From NCBI GenBank assembly GCA_016758965.1, contig JAEPRB010000105.1, forward strand, positions 62,001 to 126,000: 64,000 nucleotides of DNA, in the 5' to 3' direction. The translations under genes and the position numbers were made by a program. Shown one piece after another: positions 45,601-57,336 of this stretch. The DNA is from Circinella minor (taxonomy: Eukaryota > Mucoromycota > Mucoromycetes > Mucorales > Lichtheimiaceae). Below the pieces are notes generated by a model, which had not been told where the DNA came from, did no database searches, and saw only the letters and a program-made list of their open reading frames with translations. Every line of letters starts with the position of its first letter. Within the stretch, counting starts at the first letter, position 1.

Positions 45601-47399
45601 ATTGTGATGCTTGAGTTAATTCTCTTGTGGTTTCTGAAGAATTAAAAAGTGCCACGGCACGTTGTTTTGCTGCCGTGGATACTGAAATTAATGTTTTACT
45701 ATTAGCTTTCATAAATCCACCGTGGGATGACATTAGATCTTCATATTTGAATTGTAATTGTTCATCTGCATCATCATAATTGATATCTTTGTCGTTTTCG
45801 TAGTGGTTATCTTCTGTAGGTCGTTTCTCGCCACAAATGGGATCCAGAATAGTTATTGATGATTGTTTCTCTTCTTCTTCTTCCTTCTTTGGTATTTTGG
45901 ATCGTTCAACTGGTGATGATTGACTTGACAATAATAATTTTTGTGCTTTTCGAAGAGCATCATCTGATGTAGGAGGAACGGAATGACCTGAAGCTGTCAT
46001 GAATCCACCACCCGAGAAAGTATTGAATGATAATGATACATTATTTTCAGTATTGTTTGCAGTATATTGTCCTTGTTGCGGCTTTTGTGGTTGTTTTTCT
46101 GTTGCCTCATCATTTTGTTGATCAGATGATTGTGAAGCGAGAAGTAATTTTTTCGCTTTGGAAAATGCTTCTTCTGAACTCTGAGGAACATTACGACCAG
46201 AAGCTGTCATAAATCCAGTGAAAACCTTTGGGTCTTGCATTTTTGTTTCCTTGGCATTCACATTCTTTGTAGAACTAGGTATCATGTTTGATGATAATGA
46301 TGGAAAAACTGTGTTTTTACTGTCTTTAATATTAGATACCTTCATTTGCTTATCGTTACTAGATTTATCAGTGGTATTATCTACTGGTTCGTCATAATCA
46401 CTATTTAATAATGCAAGTGCCTTTTGTTGCATTTCACTATTGATATTCAATGCCTTTTTGCTACCAGCAGTCATAAATCCATTAAATTGTTTCAATGTTA
46501 ATTCCATTTGTTCTTTGTTAAAACGTGTATCTATCAATGTTTCGTCCCTTTTTGGTTGTTTATCATCATTAACATTTTCAGATAAAGATTGTTGCTGTTG
46601 TTCCTCTTGTTTATCACCATTATTAGTATTACGTTCCAAATCATTTATCAAGGATGGTAAATCAACATCAAGTTCTAGACCCCACATTTCTTCATCTTCA
46701 TCAATCTCTATCTCGTTTATATCATCATCAGTAACAGATAATTGTCGATCTTCCGTAGCAATGTTAATTGGAGATACTACATCTATTTTTATAGGTGAAG
46801 GTGGATCGATCGTCGTAGTCGTAGTCGTAGTTATTGTCGTGTTAACTACATGATAATATAAAGTGTAAACACATTTTTTTCCCTTTTACTCTTGTCTAAT
46901 ATTAGTCTATTACCTTGCTTAATGGTATTTTCTAATCCTTCTTTTTCAAATTTATTTTGATTATCATTATTATTGGAATTAATGTCATGTTGATTTAAAT
47001 TGATTTCTCGTAGTACTTGATGTTGTTGTTGAGGTGACGCGACGACGCGATCAGTATGGCTCTGCGGATCTCGAAAAACTTGTAAAGATGTACCTGAACG
47101 TCCACGAGGATGGGTATGCATTAATTTACTTGAACGAGACTATATATTAAAATAGTTGGCAAGAAAAAAAAAATGCATAAGTGAGTGGTTCATTAAGAGA
47201 GTTAAAGAAAAGTATAATTATTATTATTATTTTTGTGCTACTATTTTAAATTCTTTATTTATTACTAATGATTATAATTTACGTTTTCATGAATTTGTTC
47301 TACTTGCTTTTCAGCTAAAGCTACATTACGAAAGAGTTGGTCTCTAAAACCAGGTGAACCCCAATCGTCAAAGAATTCATCAGTTTGAGACGAGTCCAT
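42635..47399 (-). CDS. BRH2: BRCA2/Brh2 orthologue (RAD51 mediator with BRC repeats and OB folds)
   Basis: Homologous-recombination mediator that loads Rad51 onto ssDNA. Eleven exons: 47399-47283, 47139-46914, 46845-45172, 45070-44992, 44848-44603, 44532-44393, 44314-44181, 44112-43254, 43163-43018, 42932-42778 and 42695-42635; phases close, about 1278 residues. Exon 3 encodes four BRC repeats: FNGFMTAGSKKALNINSE, FTGFMTASGRNVPQSSEE, GGFMTASGHSVPPTSDD and HGGFMKANSKTLISVS, each with the FxxA Rad51 anchor. SPLREDSF-type repeats follow. The C-terminal DNA-binding half has the helical domain (MMWVENHYRWILWKIACMIR, DKVVEQLLYRYEREV, EHDDTPAKHMVLVI), OB1 (LILTDGWYQINAVIDPRM) and OB2 (SWDTKLGYQQHR, GGLVTALDVIVCRKYPLMY). 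A short charged insertion where BRCA2 has its Tower and an OB3-like tail follow. Diverges from IMA1 across 222 bp. Confidence 0.93.
45480..45580 (-). repeat. SPLREDSF tandem-like repeat inside BRCA2
   Basis: On the minus strand the unit SPLRE/SPLREDSF recurs three to four times (SSPLREDSFQQSPLRQ, LSPLREDSFRQSQQSPLRE). The Ser-Pro sites could be CDK targets, but that is inference. Confidence 0.7.
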
Positions 47400-47621
47400 G
47401 GAGGGATATCTCGTTTATATATATATATGTATGTGTGAGGTTTATGTCAAAAAAAAAAAAAAGAGGAAAGGAACAAGTAGGTGTCGCGCAGTTTAATGCT
47501 TTTTTAGAACTCCCAAAAGTCACAGGTCTTAAGAGAATCCCACTTTTTTTTTTTCTTTTCTTCTTCTTGTAGCATTTTTTTTTTCAAAGTGTTTCCAGGT
47601 GTCTCTGTTTTCTGAATTCAT
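47400..47621. promoter_or_regulatory. 222-bp divergent promoter of BRCA2 and IMA1
   Basis: Head-to-head start codons share this interval. It contains an AT microsatellite, an A14 run, the GC-containing string ggtgtcgcgcagttt near 47481-47495 and a T-run. The TCGCGC core loosely resembles E2F/MBF-type cell-cycle sites; I cannot confirm it. Confidence 0.45.
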
Positions 47622-47846
47622 ATGAGTGACCACGTTACCAGCAGAAGACCACCATGGAGAACAGTAATACTTGGATTTCTTGGAATCACTGATCTTCCAA
47701 TAAAAGTAAACTGCTGGTATTGTAGTCAAGATTCTTATTTACTACCTGGAGGCAAACAAACAGAACACTATTGGCACTGTAATATTTGTGAAAATACCAA
47801 TGTTAAAGACGAGGTAAGAAAAGACAAACAATTTATAAAGAGTAGT

Positions 47847-47877
<31 letters not shown>

Positions 47878-48008
47878 CAGATTAAAAAACTGAACTAAAT
47901 GCACTTTTATTTTTGGAAATAGAATGGGGACATAGTAGATACTTTACCTGTTATGTATGATGCAAAATTAAATCGAACTGGTAAGAAAGAATGAAAATAA
48001 GAATACGT

Positions 48009-48041
<33 letters not shown>

Positions 48042-49829
48042 TTGACAAGTGAAGGGATTTTATTTTTGTGGAATATAATAAACTAATAAACTTGGGGTGA
48101 TAATAATAATAATAATATTAATAGTTACACCTATTCAAGACACTTCAAGAAAATTTCAGACTCGACGTCTATGTGAAGCTTGTGAACGAAATCAAGCACT
48201 AATATACCAAATCATGAGTGATTACATTCGAGACGAAAATGTAAGTTATACATAATATATATCATTACTATTATTACTACTAACATTAAGCTCAACAACT
48301 TCATTTTTTTTTAAAAATTTGGAATTGTATACATTTTTTTTTCTTCCCAGGATCCTGATTATGACTACTATGTCCGAACAGCTGATGATTATAAGGCATC
48401 CTTACACCAAAAGTATCCATTGTGTGACAATTGCCAAGCTATCGTTGATGAGATTGTAACAGAACAAAAGGCAGCATTACGACAACGACGATTCAATGAA
48501 AAATTAACACGAAGTTTAACAACAAAAGCACCGAGAAAACCTTCAAAAACCGAATACCGAATATTAGGATTGTTGTGGTTTTGGCTTCATGGAATGACAT
48601 GGTTCATATGTTTCTATGGTAAAATATCCAATGTCCCAACTTGAGAATAATTTAGGAGGAGAGAAGAAAAACTTTTAATTATATATATATACTGGGAAAG
48701 ATATTTATTTATTGTTTTTAAATTATATATATATATTAGCTCTTTGGTATCCACCGATTCGACGAGAAAATACAGATTTGATGGCAGATATTACACGATT
48801 TTGGGAATCATTATCAACAACGATTGTACTTTCAACAGTTTCTTTCCGTGATACATCTTTAAACTTTACATTTTCACAAGTTGCAAAGAGTGGATTAATG
48901 TTTGTGATACAAACGACTTGGAATATAGCGCAGATTATTCATACTTCGACTCTGTGTCTTGTGGCACCAGAAAAGGAAGAAAGCTGTCAATGGGATATTT
49001 CAAACCACGCCATATTCTTTTCAATTATCTGTTTTATTTCATTTCTATGGATGGATTGGCATCCTAAAGCATCAAAAACTTACTTTGAAGAATCTCGAAT
49101 ACAACGATGGGGAATTTATAAGGTGAAACTTTTTAAATTATAGTATCTATGCATTGTAATATGTATATATAATATACTGATTATAATCGATTTTCGTTTC
49201 ATATGAAAATAGATTGTTCAACGGTTTTTATATTTGTTGCGGTTTGGATTGTTAGGATTGCTTGGTTATGGAAGTGAACAAATGATTAACGTAACCATGG
49301 AGATTGTATTAGTTGGCATGCCACTGGTAAAGTATAAGATATTATAAACTCAAACATTATAGAAATGAAAACATGTTGGTCGGTAATGGATCATTAATCG
49401 CTATTTTTTTTTATACATCAGTTGCTAGTATTTTCTGTATTTATTGTTAAAGTTGCTACGGCCGATTTACGTTTAAGTAAATCTGCAGGCACATTTGAAG
49501 GTCTAAAACGAACATACGCAGAAATCCAACGATTTGCCACAGCCAAAATGACTAAAGTTGGTAAAGAATCGATTGAAGCAGCACGTTATGTACCAGCTTC
49601 TAAATTGAGACAACATGCGATAAGACCGGACGATGGTGATATTGATAATACAGAAGATGAAGATGTAAAAAAAGTAACAGAAGCTATGATGAAAAAACGA
49701 TCTTTGTTTAGACTTCCATTATCAAAAGAACATCAAACAAGTGCAAATCAAGAACATCATGATGAGGATGGTGATATGGAAGGCATTGTCACTGGTATCC
49801 ATAAAATTGCATTTGGGAATAATATATAG
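47622..49829 (+). CDS. IMA1: Inner nuclear membrane protein Ima1 (Samp1/NET5 family)
   Basis: Inner nuclear membrane protein connecting chromatin and cytoskeleton-linked nuclear positioning (family knowledge from fission yeast Ima1 and human Samp1). Seven exons: 47622-47813, 47923-47980, 48125-48240, 48351-48618, 48740-49122, 49213-49326 and 49422-49829; about 512 residues. The N-terminal Ima1_N domain has the CxxC pairs VNCWYCSQDSYLLPG, YWHCNICENTNVKDENGDI, LCEACERNQALIYQIMSDYI and LCDNCQAIVDEI. Hydrophobic segments follow: GLLWFWLHGMTWFICFYALW, the MFVIQTTWNIAQII region, FFSIICFISFLWMDW, FLYLLRFGLLGLLGYG and LVGMPLLLVFSVFIVKVATA. The C-terminal tail is hydrophilic and acidic. Start chosen at the first ATG in frame. 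Confidence 0.9.
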
Positions 49830-50656
49830 TTTAATAAAAACTACATCTTTTTTTTTTTCTTATTCCGTCTTCCCCCCCCCACCTGATTTCATATATATAC
49901 AGACACACATACACACACACACACACACACTTCCCCACATCCCCTACCCTTAACCATATTTTTATTCACTTATACACACATACATAATCAGCACTCAATC
50001 TCTTTACAGTTGTTTTTTCCCTTTACTTATAAATAGCATATTTTTCTTCCCTACCTTACCCTGTAATTTCATAATAGACCTAATAGCATTCCCATTCCAT
50101 CATCCCAAAAAAAAAAATTGTTGTTCCTGTTTTGATCTAATTAATTATTAGAAGTATATATATATATATACAAGATTCAGATATATTCTTTTTTTTTACC
50201 AAGATAAGATTGATTCTTGCTGTATCATATAAGTAACAAACATTGAAAGACAGGGAGGGAAGAGACAGCTAACATTTTGAGCCAACAGCGATCGCTATTT
50301 ACTTATATCAATCAAAATAATCAAAAAGATAATATATACCTACAAATCTTTACATATGCGACCTAGCAAATTAGACACACATCACAATTAACAAAAACAA
50401 AAAGAAGGAACAAATATATATTATAAACATAGATTAGTAATTACAATAAATAAAAAAAAAAAATTAAGAGAACAAAAGGAAAGCAACATTTTTTTTTTTT
50501 TTTACATGTAGCAATTTTTTTTTTGGTTTGAATAATGAGGAATAAATGGTTATAAATTAATAAATGACAAAAGGTGTAGGAGGGAAAAATTATTGAAAAA
50601 TAGGGATCTCTATATTTGTTGTCATCTCTAAATATGTATTTAGATATATAAATACT
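49830..50656. other. Convergent intergenic stretch
   Basis: Between the IMA1 stop and the carrier stop: pyrimidine-rich, with a C9 run, an AC repeat (about 49909-49930) and A/T runs. No gene seen. Confidence 0.5.
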
Positions 50657-52035
50657 TTACGGGCTTTGTTTTTTTGACACAGGGATCAAACTGTATACAT
50701 ATTCAAGAACAAGGAATTGAAGAGAATGAATAGGGAATGCACGTATTAAAGTAACGTTTAAACCACGATATAATCCACGAACACCATCACGTTGAATCAC
50801 ATCCATAGCACATGAACGAATTGTTTTAAATTTAGGATCATCCATCATGACTTGTTTTTGAAGACGACTCTTGATCAAATCAACAGGGAATACAATCAAC
50901 CAACTCAATACACCACACATACCACCTGCCATAAAATGAGTCATTGGACTTGATTTTGCATCAGGTCGATTACCACTCAATGCTCGTTTTACAGTTTCAT
51001 AAGTACCAAAATAAATAGATGTTCCCATGGTTTCACGAATGCTATGACATCTTAATCCACTCCATAAACCAAAAACACCTTTTTTCTGTACGATTTGCTT
51101 GGCTGCATTATAAGATGATGATGAAACAGCAGGTAATCCTCTTTCTTTGGCAATCATCTGTTCCAATTGCCGCTGAATTTTAATTAATTCGAGCGGACAG
51201 CTGAGAATAGCAATAAATGCGCCACTTGATGCACCACTAATGGACGCTAATGCTGTCAATGAACCGAGTGTCTGCCCGTCAAGTCCTGGATAGTGTCTCA
51301 ATCGATGTTTGGTACCTTCATAGATTGAAAAGGATACTGATTTGATGGCACTAACAGTAATTAAAGGAGGTATCATTCCTAAATAATAAATTATGATTTG
51401 TTTTAGTTTTCTTTTTTATCTACATTATCATTTTTTTTAACTTATTGATGCAAATCTCTTTTTTTTTTTTTTTTTTTTTTGCCTGCTTCAATTATTTTTT
51501 ACCTCGAAAAAATCCTCGAGCACCTTCTTCCATGTATGTTATCTTTACACATTCCATCAAAGAATTATAGTGATGTGTTTGCATTCTTGTCTTGACAGAG
51601 TCAAACTAAAATAACAACAGAGAAATAAAGTTAGTATTTATTATTTTTACTTTTGATAAAGATAAAACGATATTTTACCGGGAAACCAGAAAGAACCGAG
51701 GTCACTGCAGCACAAGAAGCGGCCAGCGCTGTCCTGTTTGCTATAATAAATAAACATATATTATAAGTTCGTCTTTCCTACACTATATATAAACATATCA
51801 ACTTAAAACATTTACCAACAACCATATCCCACCACACTGGCGATGAATGTGGTTCAACATTGCTTCGGATATCGAGTAGTGGTGATTCGTTTCTAAAAAA
51901 GAAAAGTTTATTTATTATTTTACATAATCATATATTTACCATCATTCAAAAGTTAATTAATAGTTAAAATATATTAAAAAAAAAAAAAAAAGATTAAATA
52001 AAATTGAGAACCTACCTTAGGTTTTCCAAAGTCAT
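50657..52035 (-). CDS. Mitochondrial carrier (SLC25) family protein
   Basis: Inner-membrane solute carrier of about 327 residues with three ~100-residue repeats. Five exons: 52035-52016, 51892-51816, 51740-51679, 51605-51503 and 51378-50657. Repeat 1 signature is spread over the second intron: SVLSGFP-FDSVKTRMQTHHY, then EEGARGFFRGM. Repeat 2: LSCPLELIKIQRQLEQ, then GVFGLWSGLRCHSIRE. Repeat 3: IVFPVDLIKSRLQKQ, then GVRGLYRGLNVTLIRAFPIH. These are the PxDxxKxRxQ and (D/E)GxxxxxRG signatures. The overall look is nearest the carnitine/basic amino-acid branch, but substrate contact residues cannot be assigned securely. Divergent from the ZCCHC8-like gene with 220 bp between start codons. Confidence 0.93.
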
Positions 52036-52255
52036 ACTCTACAAGTCCTCATTCGAAGTTATACTTTTTTTTAAAAATATAAAGATAAAAAGAAGAGAAA
52101 CAAAAAAAAAAAAAGCAAGGGGTAGAGAAATGAAATAAAGAATATCCCCTCCCCCCCCAACTCGGTCTCTTATTTTTTTAAAAGAAAATCCAGCTCATGT
52201 GGAAAAATCAGCTCGCGCGCTTTCTCATTTTTCGCATACAACATTTGCTTTTCAA
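52036..52255. promoter_or_regulatory. 220-bp divergent promoter of carrier and ZCCHC8-like gene
   Basis: A/T-rich with an A12 and a C8 run. Includes a short upstream ORF for the plus-strand gene (separate entry). Confidence 0.5.
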
Positions 52256-52259
52256 ATGA
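52197..52259 (+). CDS. 20-codon upstream ORF overlapping the main start (ATGA)
   Basis: ATG at 52197 opens 20 codons (MWKNQLARFLIFRIQHLLFK) whose TGA at 52257-52259 overlaps the main ATG at 52256-52258. If the mRNA starts upstream of 52197, translation of the main protein would need leaky scanning or reinitiation at the overlap. The transcription start is not known. Confidence 0.4.
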   Translation: MWKNQLARFLIFRIQHLLFK

Positions 52260-54202
52260 GTTCAGCTGATTTTCGAAATTATGTTATTACGACCATAACA
52301 AATGCATTATTATTTCCTGAATCTTATGGTGATAGATTCTTTGTTCAGATTATTTCCACAGCAGAACGTGGATATATTCCATTAACTTTGTTGCAAGGCA
52401 TGGTAAGAGATTTACAAGACGTGCCACTCAAATACATTGAACACTGTGCAGACAAAGACCCCGATCGATTACAACTTAGTATTGATCGTAGCAAAGTTAG
52501 AATAGCTAAACAATATAGTGAGGATCCAGTGGATGATCCAGAACGCGAAACCGATCCTTATGGAATAATACACCAACAAGAAGAAGAGAGGAAAGAAGAA
52601 GAACAAAATAATTACGATCAACATCAACAAGGCGAGAACAATACAACTATTAATTCATCAAAATCCTCGTCGGTATGTTTATCAGCAGCGAATAATATTG
52701 TACATCAAGAAAACAAACAAAAAGAGAAGCAACAACTATCCAAATATTTTCAACACTATACACCACATTTTGTAACGAAACAATCTATTACTGCGCCAGT
52801 CTATTTCAATAATGGGAAGTTTTATAATGATGAAGAAGAAACAAGTAAAAAAGCTCGACAAGATAGGCCAAGGATGGAAGTACCGCCGTATGATAAATTA
52901 GACATTAGCGCACTAGGTGACCCAAGAAATAAGTAAGTTTATATAATAAGTAGATTATTTATTAACATTTATGTACGCATATTTAGTTTATCATTATTCT
53001 TAGCAAGTTAATACTTACTTCTTTAATCGATAATATATATCATGTGTAGAGAAAGTTTAAATGTATGTTGGAATTGTGGAAGTGAAGATCATAGTTATAA
53101 TGCATGTCCAGAACCAAGAGATGAGGCTATGATTAATGAATATCGAAAAAGAATAAAAAAAACAAATGGTCCCGCTAATACCGGTCGATTCTTTGTCGAG
53201 TTGGCAGTTAAAAATCAGATTGCAATGTTACGTCCAGGGAAACTATCTTTAAAGCTTCAGAAAGCATTAGGAATGGATATTCAACATCCTGAACCGCCTT
53301 ATTATACTAAAATGCGACAATTTGGTTATCCACCAGGGTATTGGACATCTCCCAAAGAAAGAGGTAAAAAAAAAAAAAATAGTGGACTTATCATTTGTCT
53401 TTTCATTTTCGTGTTACAGTAGTGAAATAAAAGATAATGTTATAACAATGTATGTTTATATTTACGATACATTGTTATCATTATTATTATAAAATATATA
53501 GAACATTTATTATCTCAATGGAAAAACCCTGAAGCTTGGTCTGAAGAATTATTTTATAATGATACCAAAGATCTCAGGATTTTTACAGATACTAAATCAT
53601 ATGAAGAAAATGATTCGGATAATCAAGACGGACCAGTGAAACGAGTTGGAACAAATAAGCGTGTCAAATTAGTATACTATCCTGGTTTAGAAACATGGAG
53701 TGATTTAGATAATCGAAGGCAAACAATAACTGAACCTCATTTAGAATTTTCTTATGCTCCTTCTTATCATTTTGCTCACCCTAATATCGCACTAAAAGCA
53801 ACAACAAATGATCATATCGATTCTACTACAAGAACTGCGAATACTATTTTACGAACAGATCCCAAAATAGAATATCCCACAATACAACAACAAACTTTAC
53901 CGTTACCCGGAGTGCATTTTGAACAACAACAACAACAGCAGCAGCAGCAGCAGCAGCAGCAATACCAACAATATTCTTCTTATTACCAGTACGATTATTA
54001 TTCTTACCCACAGTACGATTACTCTTATCAACACCAACAGCAACCACCACCAACACAACCACAACCAGTTCCACAGCAACAGCAACAATGTAATATCCCA
54101 AAAAATTCTGATTTAGCTACTCCTGTTTCTTTTACATCAAACAAAGGCGAAGAATTGGAAGATGGTGAAATTGATATGGATATTTCTGATGACGATGATT
54201 AA
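52256..54202 (+). CDS. ZCCHC8-like protein: CCHC zinc knuckle plus PSP domain, La-like N-terminus
   Basis: Probable nuclear RNA-surveillance or splicing-associated protein, about 563 residues. Exons: 52256-52932, 53050-53363 and 53502-54202. The N-terminal ~85 residues (GDRFFVQIISTAERGYIPLT, then VPLKYIEHCAD and LSIDRSKVRIA) resemble the winged La motif without its YFS signature. A long Gln/Glu-rich disordered region follows. Next comes a CCHC zinc knuckle (CWNCGSEDHSYNACP), then a PSP domain (RPGKLSLKLQKALGM, PPYYTKMRQFGYPPGYW). The CCHC-PSP order matches ZCCHC8, scaffold of the human NEXT complex; Cus1/SF3b145 also has a PSP domain. The tail has a Gln run (~15), Tyr/Gln-rich repeats and an acidic C-terminus (EELEDGEIDMDISDDDD). 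The ATG at 52256 is the only in-frame ATG before the conserved region. Confidence 0.75.
53922..53962 (+). repeat. CAA/CAG repeat encoding polyglutamine
   Basis: Five CAA codons followed by CAG codons, in frame in the ZCCHC8-like gene. Pure CAG stretch at about 53937-53961, likely length-polymorphic. Confidence 0.9.
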
Positions 54203-54397
54203 CGGCCTCGTTCTCTTCACTCACAAGTTAAAAAACAGGAAAATGTTTTCTTCTTTCTGTGATGTTTTTTTGGGTTAAATAGTGTTTTTTTTTCTAATTG
54301 TAAATATATATCCATATATCGGCAACCCTTAAAATTTCGCATAATGTCCCCCCCCAACATCCTTAATCTTAGTATATAGTAAACAACAAACCCACCT

Positions 54398-54437
<40 letters not shown>

Positions 54438-54976
54438 TCATTTATTGATTATTACAACACACGCCGTATACCTGCTATTTTTTAATTTTCATATATCATG
54501 CATTTATTTGCTATACATTAAAAAAAGCTTTGATAGCTTTTAACTTGGTTATCGCACTATAATTAATTATATGCCTTTTCCCATTGATACTTTGACATAT
54601 ATAATACTATATATATGTAGATACTAGTTAAGACATTTAAAATTTATAATCATTATGTACGTAAAAGAAAGCGACTAAGAAAGGAAAGAAAGATATAGAG
54701 ATAGAGACTAGAGTGAATATGATTATTAAACGTCTGGTATATGCTTAATTTTACTACGTATTCATTCATGAAGCCAGTTATTTGACACAACAATTAGCGC
54801 ATGATGAAGAAATACTTTCAATTTTTTTAATGTATTGAACTCCTATAATTTGTCTCTTTCTCATTATTATAGAGAGGTACGTATAAATCAAATTTGATCA
54901 AACTCTTGTCTTTTTTTGTTGTATGTAACAAGGATACCATATTTTGTATATTAGCATGAAAGAATGAGCCAAAATT
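54203..54976. other. Intergenic stretch
   Basis: AT-rich, with a CA/TA microsatellite at about 54400-54437. No gene seen. Confidence 0.5.
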
Positions 54977-55693
54977 CAGAAGAACCCCGTTAATTTCAAA
55001 CTTACATCTCCCATTTTCAGTGTGAAAATAAAGAGGATGTAAAAGTTATCGGGACTAGATATAACCATTTACTTTGAAGGGCAGATTATTAGGAAAGAGA
55101 CAATACATACGGTATATACATACCACTTATAATGCAAATATTATTCAGGAAACGTATAAATACGTAAATAATTTTATTCGTTCCACCTTTATTACCAATG
55201 TAATTTTATATTTTCTTTTCTTTTTCTACTATTCACTAGTCAAATAACAGTGACTAACAAAATAATTTAAAAATATCGAATGATTGGTAAAAGTCAACTC
55301 CAAAACATGTAAAAAATGAAGCAACTGTTAGGTCCATGAAAAAAAAAAATCTTCAGGAACTCAAAATGCCGGAATCTGGCCGAGTTTCATGCTTTATGCG
55401 CTAAACTTCAAAATAAGTTGTTTGGCTGATATATATTTCTTAGATGAGAAAATGCTTATCTGTATACAATTTTCTTTAAAGACTATTAATACAATAAAAT
55501 CAACGTATAATATATATTCATAAGTGCGCATAGTACTCCCGTTAAGGTTTCAACCTCCCTGCTTACATTGAAAGTGAAATAAACGAGAATATGAAAATTT
55601 TTATTATGTCAATTTTTCCATTATTCCCTGAATTTCTGTGAAATTAATGAGGATGTGAAAGTTAACGAACACGAAATTAGCGGGGTTCCTCTG
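54977..55693. mobile_element. Inverted-repeat MITE, pogo/Tc1-like ends (tentative)
   Basis: The left end starts CAGAAGAACCCCGTTAATTTC. The right end, read on the minus strand, starts CAGAGGAACCCCGCTAATTTC, so about 19 of 21 bases pair as terminal inverted repeats. Inside both ends a second shared segment recurs (gaggatgtaaaagttatcgg on the left, gaggatgtgaaagttaacg on the right), so each terminus is itself partly palindromic. The CAGnnGAACC(C/T)CG start is typical of pogo/Tigger-type elements. The right side is followed by TA but the left is preceded by TT, so a TA duplication is not clean. No transposase inside 717 bp. Confidence 0.55.
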
Positions 55694-57336
55694 TATATAT
55701 TATTAGACTGGTTATATGTATTGAAAATTTGATACGATTACTAGTGTAGATATCATTTTACACATTTACAGATACATGTAATGTATGATATACCGTATTT
55801 TGTTTAGATATTTGTTTTCTGTGTGTTTATTGGCGAGATTCTTTTGTGTTATTTAAAGATAGTGCTATAGATCAAGTTTCGATAGTTTCGGTTAAGTTAT
55901 TCTTGGCAAGTTTTATTATATAGATATATATTCCTCGTTGGCAAACATAGTTTGTGTAGAGATAGCACCTTGCTTAAATGAAGCAGCCTTATACATATTT
56001 ACTCATGAACCTAATGTGATCACAATCCTTGATAATAAGTTTTTCCATACGCAATCGAATATCCTTTACCATATATGTAAGAGAACAACATTCAATAACA
56101 CTGGTTCTCAAATACAATGTATTCTCTACATATTTTTATTATATTTCTGTATGATGTATCTGTAATCAATCAATCCAGACGTACATACGGCCTAAACAAC
56201 AGCGCTGATCAAGGTATGAAAAGTGATAACTGTAATATCGTACGTAAGAGTATATTATTAAGATGGATGTCATCATCAGTCCATGTTTTAAATTAAAGAT
56301 CATTATAGAGGGTGAATCAAATGTGAAAGAGATCAGTCATAAAGGCAAACAGAATGAATGGTTTAGCACTATACAAGTCCAAGCTTGGTCATGATGAAAC
56401 GATACATGACTTTGACTCATCTTTAGGTTGCTTATCAGCACTATGTTCATAATATACGTAGCTTGAGCCTAGGAATCTGTTTTTTATTGATCATGTGACA
56501 TCTTGTGTGTAATATGTACAGTATCTTGATTATTATATTCTCATGATGATAATGTCAATAATAAATACTTAATAAAGTGATCAGAAGTGACGTTCTTAGT
56601 TTTGATATATTTGTCATATCGCTTTCCTTTTCTTGATACTTACGATCATTCAATATGTATCATTTGTCAAGAGATATATCTTCATTTGCGTACTGTATTT
56701 ATTTACAGAGTTTTCTCTTTTTACTTTGAAGATATACCCTTTCCTAATAGGATGAAAAGTGAAGATACGTAATAGAGGAATTAAATTACGAGATGAGAAA
56801 AAATATTGTGCAAAAATTTACTTAATTTGTAAAGAATCAACACTTTAGTGTTTTCTGTTGTTGCTTGGTGAGCTACTATAGCAAAGATAAAGTTTTCTTT
56901 TAACTAGGTTAGATTCTTCTTCACTTGGTAAGTAACACAAAAATTAGGGTTTTTCTATTTTGTAAAATAATACTTTTTTTTTTTATTTTGCTGAGAGGAA
57001 ACGTTGTTATAATATAGCAATGACTGAAAGAATTTTTGCAATAGTAATCCATATATTTTGCGCACGTAATATAAAATATATTTTAAAAACACAACTTTTT
57101 GTAAATGACAGATAAGTGATAGGGTAGTTACGAAAAAGTTTATGCACGCCCCGAACATTCGGCCTTTTTCATTGTGAATTATTATTACATTTTTTTACAC
57201 CATAACACAATAATCTCCGCAATGAAACCGACTATCGTTTCTTCTGACGGACGTTTTTTTTTTTTGGCACTTTTAACTCTCTTTCTCTTCTTTCTTTTTT
57301 ACTTCGATTTTTTTTTGAAGAAGAAGAAAAGAAATT
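55694..57336. other. Gene-poor stretch and promoter of the M28 peptidase gene
   Basis: AT-rich, no exon chain recognised. The last ~130 bp are T- and CT-rich (tcttctttcttttttacttcg), a usual fungal leader, ending in a GAAGAAGAAGAA purine run before the ATG. Confidence 0.5.

Noticed and set aside
53844..54101. Val/Leu-rich minus-strand ORFs
   Set aside because: Antisense shadow of the polyglutamine and Gln/Tyr-rich region of the ZCCHC8-like gene.
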